Part shown: positions 44,101-51,388 of the stretch, one piece after another
Numbering within the stretch: the first letter of the stretch is position 1
Layout of the letters: each line of letters starts with the position of its first letter
NCBI GenBank assembly: GCA_026645575.1
Contig: JAPKMW010000050.1
Coordinates: 1-64,000, forward strand
Direction of reading: 5' to 3'
Source: Caldilineaceae bacterium
GTDB taxonomy: Bacteria; Chloroflexota; Anaerolineae; Caldilineales; Caldilineaceae
DNA length: 64,000 nucleotides
The notes under the pieces: generated by a model
The model's database searches: none
What the model was told of the DNA's origin: nothing
What the model saw: only the letters and a program-made list of their open reading frames with translations
Made by a program: the position numbers and the translations under genes

Positions 44101-47048
44101 CCACCATCACCGACCCCGTCGGCCAGGTGACAACCTTTGCGTATGACGGGCAACGGCTGAAAAGCATCACCGATCCCACTGGCCGCGCCACGACGTTCAG
44201 CCATGATGGCGGCGGCAATCTGGTGCAGGCAACCTTTCCCGACAACACGACGCAACGCTTTGGCTATGACAACCGCCATCTGATGACCGCCGAGACCGAC
44301 CAGCGGGGCCAAACAGTCACACGCACCTATGACGAGATCGGGCGGCTGGTCGATGTGACCTTGCCCGGCGCGGTGCGTCGTCTCTTTGATCCGGCCCAAA
44401 AAGTTGGCTGGGTTCTCCACAGTTCACCACTGGGTAGCGCAGAGCAACCGGCCCCACGTACCCCGCCCAGTGACGCCCGCACCCGCTTTACCGATGGCGA
44501 AGGGCGCGTCACCATCTATACCATTGGCCCCCTCAATCGGCCAACCAGCATCACCGACCCCGCCGGCTTTACCACCACCATCACGCGCGACCAGGACGGC
44601 AACCCGTTGACGACCCAGTTGCCCAGCGGCGCCCGTTTTGTCCAGAGTTATGATGCCCAGGGCAATCTGCTGACCTTCACCGACCAGACGGTTAACGGCG
44701 TCACCCGCTACAGCTACGAGCCGACCTTTAACCAGATCACCAGCAGCACCGACCCGTTGGGCAATGTCACCCGCTTTGTCTACGACGCCCAGGGCAATCT
44801 GATCCGCGCCCACACGCCCTTGAGCCGCACCGTGCAGATGAGCTACAACGCGCAAGGGCTGCCCGTCACCTTGACCGATCCCCTCGGCACGGCGACCAAC
44901 TTTGTCTACGACGCCAATGGCAACCCCAGCCAGGTGACCGTGGGCGCTGGCGACGAAGCGCGCACCGCCGCCTTCACCTATACACCGGCCGGCGAAGTCG
45001 CCACCACCACCGACCCGCTGGGCCAGCAATACAGCTTTGCCTATGACGCGTGGGGCCGTTTGACCCAGGAGACACTGCCCGCGGCCACGCTGGGGGAGCG
45101 CACGATCGGCTATCAATATGACAGCGCAGGCAAGCTGACGGCGATCACGCCCCCTGGCCGACCGGCCCATAGCTTTACCTACGATGCGTTGGGGTTGTTG
45201 ACCGCCTATGCACCGCCTGCCGTGGCCGACGCTGGCGCCGTCAACACCACCTATGCCTATAACAAAGCGCAACAACTGACCCAAGTGACCCGCCCCGATG
45301 GCAAAACGCTGCGCTACAGCTACGACAATGGCGGTCGCCTGGCGACCTTGAGCTATGGCCGCGGCGCCATCACCTTTGGCTATGCCGCCAACAGCGGTCA
45401 TCTGAACAGCGTCAGCGCGCCCGATGGCGTCAACCTGGGCTACAGCTACGCTGGCGAGTTGCTGACCGGCGTCACCTGGGGCGGGCCGGTAGTCGGCAGC
45501 GTGGGCTATACCTACGACGCCAACTATCGCCTCACCCAAACTACCGTGAATGGGGCCGCCATCACCTATGCCTATGACGCCGACGACAGCCTGACGCGCG
45601 CCGGGGCGTTGACCTTGAGCTACACCGCCACCAATGGTCTCCTGACCGGTTCCACCCTGGACACAGTCAGTGACCGCTGGGGCTACAACCGCTTTGGCGA
45701 ACCGACCAGCTACCTGGCGAGCCAGAATGGCCTCCCCCTCTACGCCATCACCTATGAACGGGACAAGCTGGGGCGCATTACCGGCAAAAACGAGAGCATT
45801 GGCGGCGTCACCACCAGCTATCGTTACAGCTATGACGCCGCCCAACGGTTGGCACAGGTAACGCAAGATGGCGTGGTGGTCGAAGCCTACAGCTACGACG
45901 CCAACGGCAACCGACTGACCGGCCTTGCCCCCCAGACAGGTGCGGTGACCGGTCGCTACGATGAGCAGGATCGCCTGCTCCAATATGGCGACGCCACCTA
46001 CCGCTATACCGCCAATGGTGAACTGTTGAGCAAAACACAGAACGGCCAGACCACCAGTTACAGCTATGACGAACTGGGCAACCTGACCGCCGTCACCCTG
46101 CCCGACGGGACGCCAATCACTTATCTGGTTGACGGTCAGAACCGGCGTATCGGCAAGCAGGTCAACGGGGCGCTGGTGCAGGGCTGGCTCTATCAGGATC
46201 AACTCAAGCCCATTGCCGAAGTGGATGGCGCCGGCAATGTCCTCAGCCGTTTTGTCTATGGCAACCGCCTCAACGTGCCGGAATACATGGTCAAAGGCGG
46301 CGTCACCTATCGCCTGCTCGCCGACCATCTAGGCAGTGTCCGCCTCGTCGTCAACAGCCAGACCGGCGCCATCGCCCAACGGCTGGACTACGACGCTTGG
46401 GGCAATGTGTTACTAGACAGTAACCCCGGTTTCCAACCCTTTGGCTTTGCCGGTGGACTGTATGATGGGCAGACCAGGCTGGTGCGCTTTGGGGCGCGGG
46501 ATTATGACGCCGTCGCAGGGCGGTGGACGAGTAAGGATCCGATTGGGTTCGCGGGCGGAGACACGAATTTGTATGCTTATGTTCAAAATATGCCAACTAT
46601 TAGTAATGACCCTATGGGAACGGAGTCAAGTCGATGTACTTGCAAAGGAGGCCCTCCTGGCGAAGGTATGAATTATTTCAAATATCTTGCCGGACTAGCC
46701 AGAATGGTTTTGGGCGGTGTTGAGTTTTTTGCAGGAGGTGCAATATACATAACGGGATCTTTAGCCTTTGTTGGATCTGTAGCCACAGCAGGGCTATCAG
46801 CACCTGCTGGTCTAGGCTTGATGACAATCGGTGGTGTGGCAGTAATCAAAAGTTTTGGTACATTCGGTGAAGGTATGGACCTAACTAACGAAGCATTGAA
46901 TGAAAACTGCGCCGGGACTTGGCGCAATTTTCTAGGTATTCTTCCTTTTGGGCGACACTTTGATGATCCCTGGGAACCAGATCCAATTGATTGGTATGGT
47001 GGGACAGTGCGAGATGCATTTAATAACTTGGAAAAGTGGTTTAGGTAA
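41193..47048 (+). CDS. Secreted RHS-repeat protein with Ig-like and lectin-like domains
   Basis: This is a 1951-residue protein starting at ATG 41193, chosen for the AAGGAG upstream and the signal peptide MHRTPSHYKPLRLLLTLTIL (to about 35). FLPVITK lies near residue 109. An Ig/cadherin-like domain spans about 172-260 (GSYTLTFSVTDGQ). A carboxypeptidase-regulatory-like fold spans about 270-340 (PLVGATVRLVNN, SAGYFELTGLDGG). A thrombospondin-C/lectin-like domain spans about 748-905 (DFIGFVFGYQ, PGRFGFYNFSQQ). RHS/YD repeats run about 922-1750, ending in the hallmark VRFGARDYDAVAGRWTSKDP and GDTNLYAYVQN. The last 140 residues are a hydrophobic tip with AT-rich DNA. A contact-dependent or adhesive effector is likely, with unknown activity. 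Confidence 0.87.
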   Translation: MHRTPSHYKPLRLLLTLTILCSALLLPARPGRAAPPTAARLTNTTAPTDRNEAIIVPIGASGFSLATLAMTMGQAITWRNETGAPQVVQIQTPTDLPDDDEPTLPNKAFLPVITKVSGATAAQEVDSAHPLDTVGEVTIPPGQEVSYTVTKVGEYRFQLRDQASSMTATVGAPDHLVLFHIGNQQAALGSTLALGLQAYDPEGAPLRFNVAPLPLPDQMSLQVNNGRFAFRPTLAQTGSYTLTFSVTDGQEVASETVRITVPTPPTGTGSTSLRGRILDANTASQNVETPLVGATVRLVNNRAIAATTNSAGYFELTGLDGGEQYVEFDGSTATPAGKYGAYRSKQVLIANVANVIDRPIYIMAIDIQGETQLNPNQTAIVHNPNISTTLTIPPRTVLNDQGAFYAGPISVSEVPADFTPSSLPSSLDPGMVITIQPMGLTFNRPAPITFPNIDNLAPGSEVDIWSMDHETARFFVAGRGQVTSDGKMIQTIEGGIRESSWHLALSPQVNPSQTTEGNKQNPGIPCGSIIALADACVHTAIELPTYATQGQTRGVRLAYNSERAYPQPLLPVEWTLAQRSAVPGKISYELANFGGLSNVAQIYVDTTGLSASPDKGFRSVVAVDGSTLPTGVQPYEIRITNHFARSAVSAAVVGRKIIVNEQASPVGAGWNVSEVARLQEAYNGRLLLVNGDGTAQLFSPQPFNLTTWRQEGAPANGKWLVAADGASVFQTENGNPTFFVSPNELSNTTIRGTFLVEHDGSADVEGDFIGFVFGYQSPLAADGDNPDQFNFLLFSWKSRAQIFDGVLAEEGFSISRVNGTITDYFPHFWGHKETPEFQVLATNYGANKGWRPKVEYDFELSYSDTHLRILINNQPVFELDGAFQPGRFGFYNFSQQEVRYKNFSSTAETARFIGPEGDFSTIVRDANGAYTRRLKDGTTYQFDPSGLQTAMVDRVGNRTSYAYDGQQRLTTITDPVGQVTTFAYDGQRLKSITDPTGRATTFSHDGGGNLVQATFPDNTTQRFGYDNRHLMTAETDQRGQTVTRTYDEIGRLVDVTLPGAVRRLFDPAQKVGWVLHSSPLGSAEQPAPRTPPSDARTRFTDGEGRVTIYTIGPLNRPTSITDPAGFTTTITRDQDGNPLTTQLPSGARFVQSYDAQGNLLTFTDQTVNGVTRYSYEPTFNQITSSTDPLGNVTRFVYDAQGNLIRAHTPLSRTVQMSYNAQGLPVTLTDPLGTATNFVYDANGNPSQVTVGAGDEARTAAFTYTPAGEVATTTDPLGQQYSFAYDAWGRLTQETLPAATLGERTIGYQYDSAGKLTAITPPGRPAHSFTYDALGLLTAYAPPAVADAGAVNTTYAYNKAQQLTQVTRPDGKTLRYSYDNGGRLATLSYGRGAITFGYAANSGHLNSVSAPDGVNLGYSYAGELLTGVTWGGPVVGSVGYTYDANYRLTQTTVNGAAITYAYDADDSLTRAGALTLSYTATNGLLTGSTLDTVSDRWGYNRFGEPTSYLASQNGLPLYAITYERDKLGRITGKNESIGGVTTSYRYSYDAAQRLAQVTQDGVVVEAYSYDANGNRLTGLAPQTGAVTGRYDEQDRLLQYGDATYRYTANGELLSKTQNGQTTSYSYDELGNLTAVTLPDGTPITYLVDGQNRRIGKQVNGALVQGWLYQDQLKPIAEVDGAGNVLSRFVYGNRLNVPEYMVKGGVTYRLLADHLGSVRLVVNSQTGAIAQRLDYDAWGNVLLDSNPGFQPFGFAGGLYDGQTRLVRFGARDYDAVAGRWTSKDPIGFAGGDTNLYAYVQNMPTISNDPMGTESSRCTCKGGPPGEGMNYFKYLAGLARMVLGGVEFFAGGAIYITGSLAFVGSVATAGLSAPAGLGLMTIGGVAVIKSFGTFGEGMDLTNEALNENCAGTWRNFLGILPFGRHFDDPWEPDPIDWYGGTVRDAFNNLEKWFR

Positions 47049-47168
47049 ATTCATTGCTGCTCTGATACTGCCACTCCAACAGCATCGGAGAAACAATGAA
47101 CCAGTGTCATAAGGAGTGTCCATCCTCCTGTATGTTGTATTCATGAAAATATTAAGGAATCACAAACT

Positions 47169-47639
47169 ATGTCCAATCCATATGCAAGAATTATTGTTGA
47201 AAGTCTCGAAGAGTTGGAGCAACTCGCCCAGGAATTGCGCGACAGCAACTTCACCTTGTCGTTCCGCTTTGACCGGCTAAACGAGTATAGCCAACGGTTG
47301 CAGCGCATCCAATCACACTGGGAAGCTGTCAAGTTTTTGTTAGAACGCAATGACGAGTTGAAAGCGGATATTTACGCCAATTACCTCGGTGAGATTGCCC
47401 GTATCGGTGTCCTTATTGATGAAATTACCGAACTGATCACAAAGCGCGACTGGGTGCGCCCGAAGGTGCAAAAATCACTTCTTATGATTGGGATTATTGA
47501 AAGATTGATCGACATTGGACAAATGTCACTGAGCATTCTAGAAATGGTGGAGCAAAGTCAAACAGCACTTGCCGCGCATATCCAATCCTCAGTGGATTAT
47601 CTGAAAGAACACCTGCAACAGAACTTGCTCACCGGATAA
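47169..47639 (+). CDS. Small helical protein downstream of RHS; possible immunity protein
   Basis: This 156-residue cytoplasmic protein is almost entirely helical with heptad-like patterns (VESLEELEQLAQELRDSNFT, RLNEYSQRLQRIQSHWEAVK). AAGGAA precedes the ATG at 47169. I see no catalytic motif, signal or membrane segment, and I do not recognise a family. It starts 120 bases after the second RHS gene, in the same direction. That is the usual position for an immunity gene, but a coiled-coil structural role is equally possible. Confidence 0.6.
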   Translation: MSNPYARIIVESLEELEQLAQELRDSNFTLSFRFDRLNEYSQRLQRIQSHWEAVKFLLERNDELKADIYANYLGEIARIGVLIDEITELITKRDWVRPKVQKSLLMIGIIERLIDIGQMSLSILEMVEQSQTALAAHIQSSVDYLKEHLQQNLLTG

Positions 47640-47660
47640 GCAGGCGACGAAACAGCGGAA

Positions 47661-47942
47661 TTATTGTTCGCCCACCACTGGCGGTTGACAAAGCGGAATC
47701 CCCAACGCTGCCGCCAGTGGAGCAAAATCGGGGTTGCAGGTATAGAACGCCGTATTGGGTGGAATCGGCAAAGCGAGGTGCAGAGCGTCCAACGCCTTAT
47801 CATCACCTTACGCCAGCGGCGGGTGGATCCCGGCAATCAGCCAAATCCGGCGTGCTGGCCTGATCCACTCGCTATTGAGGTGCAACAGATCAATCATGGC
47901 TCGACCACAAGGCGACAGGCCGATCAAGCGGACCCAACTCAT
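47661..47942 (-). pseudogene. PIN-like protein remnant with internal stop
   Basis: On the minus strand one frame reads MSWVRLIGLSPCGRAMIDLL and on to IHPPLA, then a TAA stop (47810-47808). It continues in the same frame as DDKALDALHLALPIPPNTAF, YTCNPDFAPLAAALGIPLCQ and a final stop at 47663. The second half looks like the C-terminal end of a PIN (VapC-like) fold, where a conserved Asp precedes the last strand. The internal stop makes it a pseudogene. The family is inferred from pattern alone. Confidence 0.4.
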
Positions 47943-48014
47943 CGGGTTTTCCCGGCGTCTTGCCGGTTAACCATAAAGCAGTACACAGCAGTTACAACAC
48001 ACAAGGAGATCACA

Positions 48015-48884
48015 ATGTACCAAACTCTGTTACGGTTCGTTTGTCTGGTCACCCTGGCCGCGCTCTGGCTGACACCGGCCACCGTGGTCCTGGCCGACGG
48101 TCATCTGCCGCCCAAGCCGCAACATGGGCCACGCTTGAGTCCGCCGGCCATCCCGCATAGTGGTGTTTTGAACAATGACACCATCTACAACAACCTGTTG
48201 GCGCCACCGCCGGTGCAGTCGCAGGAGGCCAACGCCGCCAATGGGGGTGGCGCCCAGGAAGCGCCGGGTCGCGGCATCCGCCAGACGATTACGCCCCACT
48301 CGGTCGGCCTGACGTTGATGTCGAGCGGCACGGTCTGCAATGACTTCAATCGCGCCGGTGATTGGGCCAGCCCGCCCTCCGATGTCTTTACCAACTGGTA
48401 TGCCGGCTGGGGTCCCTTTGCCGTGGATCGCGGTCTCTACCAGGCCAAGAACACCGTCTTTGCCATGGAACGGGTCGTCGGCCCCGGCAAAAACTATGGC
48501 CCCAACCAGTTCAGCGTCAAAATCTCCAGCCATCAACCCTACGCCGGCGGTTTTGGCAGCCCGTTGATCGACGTCACCCCCGGCGCCCAGGTCACGGTGC
48601 GGGCCAAGTATCTGATCTGGGATCACGACCATCATGGCCTGGACTATGACTGGGCGTCGATGGGTCTCAAGCCCGATGCCGCCGGTCCCGACGCGACCTA
48701 TGTCAATGGCTACGTCCGCGGCGAATGGGCCGAAATGCGCCACACCATCACCGCCGGGCCAAGTGGGCAGATCATGGTGCTGCTCCAGGGCAGCTCGCCC
48801 ATGGCGACCAACTCGAACATCTATTTCGATGATGTGCAGATTGAAGTGGATGGTAAGTTTTTGAGCAACTGTCGCACTAAGTAA
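48015..48884 (+). CDS. Secreted protein with a predicted beta-sandwich domain
   Basis: This 289-residue exported protein starts at ATG 48015 with AAGGAGA upstream and has a signal peptide ending VVLADG (about 1-28). After a Pro/Gly-rich linker, the rest (about 90-289) is beta-rich: VCNDFNRAGDWASPPSDVFT, then VTVRAKYLIWDHDHHGLDYD, and the ending NSNIYFDDVQIEVDGKFLSN. The FDDVxIEV ending is typical of carbohydrate-binding-module-like jelly rolls in secreted proteins. No catalytic site is evident. It lies in the exported-protein block, separated from the RHS unit by a broken PIN gene. Confidence 0.75.
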   Translation: MYQTLLRFVCLVTLAALWLTPATVVLADGHLPPKPQHGPRLSPPAIPHSGVLNNDTIYNNLLAPPPVQSQEANAANGGGAQEAPGRGIRQTITPHSVGLTLMSSGTVCNDFNRAGDWASPPSDVFTNWYAGWGPFAVDRGLYQAKNTVFAMERVVGPGKNYGPNQFSVKISSHQPYAGGFGSPLIDVTPGAQVTVRAKYLIWDHDHHGLDYDWASMGLKPDAAGPDATYVNGYVRGEWAEMRHTITAGPSGQIMVLLQGSSPMATNSNIYFDDVQIEVDGKFLSNCRTK

Positions 48885-48921
48885 ATAACTTGGTGTTCTA
48901 TTCGTCAGGTAGTAGAATATA

Positions 48922-48992
48922 TTTTACGTATGGTTATACGTAAAACTTACGCGCCCTTGGCGTCTGTCAAGTTGCGGAACTTGACAGACGCC
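48922..48992. repeat. Two adjacent perfect palindromes
   Basis: TTTTACGTAT-GGTT-ATACGTAAAA (48922-48945) is a perfect hairpin. GGCGTCTGTCAAGTT (48959-48973) pairs perfectly with AACTTGACAGACGCC (48978-48992) around GCGG. They lie between the secreted beta-sandwich gene and the DUF4874/DUF4832 gene and may terminate the first or regulate the second. Confidence 0.8.
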
Positions 48993-49050
48993 ACCGATAC
49001 AACCAACTTCGTCGATTACAGTGAACGATCTTGAAAGGAAATCTCCCAAC

Positions 49051-51159
49051 ATGTTCCCTACTGTTTCAACCTTCCCTCCGTTTTGGCGACAACTTATTGT
49101 ATCATGGCTAGTGTTGGTGCTGCTTTGCCCACCAGCACCCCTTTTTGCCACTCCCCAACGCAGCCGTAATCAAGAAGATGCAGCCGTTGACACCATTACT
49201 GCACCCCAAGCCACCAACGACGCCACCAATGTCTACTATCAGTTCAACTACAACGGTACGTATACCTTCTACCGCGCCTACATCGATGCGGACCAGAATA
49301 CGGCGACTGGTTTTCTCACCACTGGCATTGGCGCAAATTTCCTGCTGGAAAATAATACGCTCTATCGCTACACCGGCACAGGGAACAACTGGAGTTGGGC
49401 TTCGGTCAAAACCGTGACCTACACCAACAGTAGCAACGTCGTTCGCTGGACCGTCGCACGCGGCGACATCGGCGAAGGTGCAACGCCCAACAGCGCCGAC
49501 CTCATCTTTCAGGTGGAAGCCCCACTCCTCTCCTCGAGCAAATTAACTCATATCTACAGCGGTAGCACCACAACCACCCGCACTGTCACCTATAGCCCGA
49601 CGACAGCGCTCTTTGCCAACCCAGAGCGGGGCTTTTATCGCTACTATGAAAGTCGTGCCAGCAGCCCATCCGTCTGGAGCGTGGCGACCATTCAAAGCAC
49701 GGCGATGGTGGACTGGCTGACGGCCGCCGAAGAGGCAACAATTACACAGGCGTACTGTCTCTTCTATCTGAATACCTTCCTGAACGGGAATATTGACGCC
49801 ACCTATTTGACCCATATCCGCACCAACCTGACCAACATGCGTACCGCTGGGCGGAAGTGTATTCTCCGCTTTGCCTACAGTGATGATTACACCGACAGCA
49901 ATAACAATGGCATTCCCGATATTCTGCAAGATCCTGCCCGCAAGACCGAACCAGATCTGCCGCAACTGTTGGCACATATCGACCAGATCAAGCCGATTTT
50001 GCAGGAGTATGCCGACGTGATCACCGTGTTACAGGCCGGCTTTATCGGTCTCTGGGGTGAGTGGTATTATACCGATCACTTTGTCGATAACCCGACGCAA
50101 CCAGACACCATCTCGGCGGCGCAATATGAGCGGCGCAAAAGCGTTGTCCTGCGGCTGCTCGATGCGCTGCCAGCCAACCGGATGATCGCCTTGCGTTATC
50201 CCATGCTCAAGAAAATGATGTTTGGTCGCGAAACACCCATCACCGCCAGCGAAGCGTTCCAGAATACACCAGTGGCGCGTCTCGGTTTCCACAATGACGC
50301 TTTTCTCAACTCCTATGGCGATAGCGGCACCTTCCAATCACCGGCAGATCGCACCTACTTGCAAGCCGAGAGCCTCTACCTGAGCATGGGCGGCGAAGTA
50401 AACCAACCAGAGAGCGGGGCGCCTTCCCATTCTTGCGCCAATGCGCTCAGTGAAATGGCGCTCTACCACTGGTCATATATCAACACCGACTACTACAAAC
50501 CAACGTTGCGCAGTTGGAAAAGCAGCGGCTGTATCCACAACACCAGCAACATTGCCGGCAGCATCCTCGACCGCTTGGGGTATCGCCTTGTCCTCAAACG
50601 GGGCGTCTATCCGACCACCGCACGACCGGGAGGCAATTTGACTGTGCGCATTGAGTTGACGAACGAAGGTTTTGCGGCGCCCTACAATCCGCGTGATCTC
50701 TTCCTGGTGTTGCAAAATACAAGCAGCGGCGCCATCTTCAAAGCCAAGTTGCCCGACGATCCACGCGTCTGGCTGGCGAATGGACAAACCCATGTGATTG
50801 CCCGCACAGTAACGCTACCGACAACCTTAGCCGCCGGTACTTATGCCCTTGCCCTCCATCTGGCCGATCCCAACACGGTACTGAGCAGTCGTCCCCAATA
50901 TGCCATCCGTCTGGCTAACGCCAATCTATGGCGTACTACATCGGGGTGGAATGATTTGGGCCATTCGGTTACGGTCAACACGAGTGCGCAGGCTACTGGC
51001 GCCGTGGAAGAAGGCATGAGCGAAGGAATTGAATTTGTCGAAGCGGGTCTGTTGCTGCCGAGTGACGATCCAATTGCTGTGGAAGAACCGGACATAGCTG
51101 ATCCGACAAAGGAAGGGGAACAAGCGAATCGTTCCTTTCTGCCATTGGTAACACGCTAA
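49051..51159 (+). CDS. Secreted DUF4874/DUF4832 protein
   Basis: This is a 702-residue exported protein. I chose ATG 49051 because GAAAGGAAA lies upstream and the signal peptide WRQLIVSWLVLVLLCPPAPL begins soon after. Residues about 45-175 form a beta-rich leader domain. A DUF4874 region (about 190-400) reads FANPERGFYRYYESR, GRKCILRFAYSDDY and AGFIGLWGEWYYTDHF, typical of a TIM-barrel hydrolase-like fold with possible acidic catalytic residues in GEWYYTD. A DUF4832 region (about 400-640) has LPANRMIALRYPM and GSILDRLGYRLVLKRGVYP. It ends FLPLVTR, the motif shared with the LRR-clostripain protein. The substrate is unknown, probably a glycan. Confidence 0.85.
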   Translation: MFPTVSTFPPFWRQLIVSWLVLVLLCPPAPLFATPQRSRNQEDAAVDTITAPQATNDATNVYYQFNYNGTYTFYRAYIDADQNTATGFLTTGIGANFLLENNTLYRYTGTGNNWSWASVKTVTYTNSSNVVRWTVARGDIGEGATPNSADLIFQVEAPLLSSSKLTHIYSGSTTTTRTVTYSPTTALFANPERGFYRYYESRASSPSVWSVATIQSTAMVDWLTAAEEATITQAYCLFYLNTFLNGNIDATYLTHIRTNLTNMRTAGRKCILRFAYSDDYTDSNNNGIPDILQDPARKTEPDLPQLLAHIDQIKPILQEYADVITVLQAGFIGLWGEWYYTDHFVDNPTQPDTISAAQYERRKSVVLRLLDALPANRMIALRYPMLKKMMFGRETPITASEAFQNTPVARLGFHNDAFLNSYGDSGTFQSPADRTYLQAESLYLSMGGEVNQPESGAPSHSCANALSEMALYHWSYINTDYYKPTLRSWKSSGCIHNTSNIAGSILDRLGYRLVLKRGVYPTTARPGGNLTVRIELTNEGFAAPYNPRDLFLVLQNTSSGAIFKAKLPDDPRVWLANGQTHVIARTVTLPTTLAAGTYALALHLADPNTVLSSRPQYAIRLANANLWRTTSGWNDLGHSVTVNTSAQATGAVEEGMSEGIEFVEAGLLLPSDDPIAVEEPDIADPTKEGEQANRSFLPLVTR

Positions 51160-51205
51160 CCTAGACCGCTAGCAAGTTCAACCTTGTTGCTTGACCTGTT
51201 GCTAC

Positions 51206-51332
51206 TTAAATGAGGAGTAGTCATAAATCGTTTATCACCAGTGAGCAAATTGCGGCTGATACCCCAAATGGGGTATTGCCACAAGCATTGTCTACCAGTG
51301 GCAACTTTGATTTATGACCACCTCTCACTTAA
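51206..51332. repeat. MITE-like inverted-repeat element with TTAA ends
   Basis: The 24-base ends 51206-51229 and 51309-51332 match as inverted repeats at 20 positions, all mismatches being transitions. The last ten are perfect (GTCATAAATC with GATTTATGAC). A central palindrome, ATACCCCAAATGGGGTAT (51259-51276), lies inside. The element is 127 bases long with no gene. Confidence 0.5.
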
Positions 51333-51350
51333 ATCGTGATATTACCAATC

Positions 51351-51383
51351 AAAAAAGGCGAGCCGGGCCGGCTCGCCTTTTTT
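51351..51383. terminator. Bidirectional intrinsic terminator
   Basis: AAAAAAGGCGAGCCGG and CCGGCTCGCCTTTTTT face each other. The GC stem is flanked by A- and T-runs, so it can stop transcripts from both the DUF4832 gene (plus) and the E2 gene (minus). Confidence 0.9.
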
Positions 51384-51388
51384 CGTTA

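Noticed and set aside
44424..46328. 634-codon open frame on the minus strand opposite the second RHS gene
   Set aside because: Its Gly/Ala/Ile-rich text is the mirror of YD repeats in GC-rich DNA; no start signal or domain.
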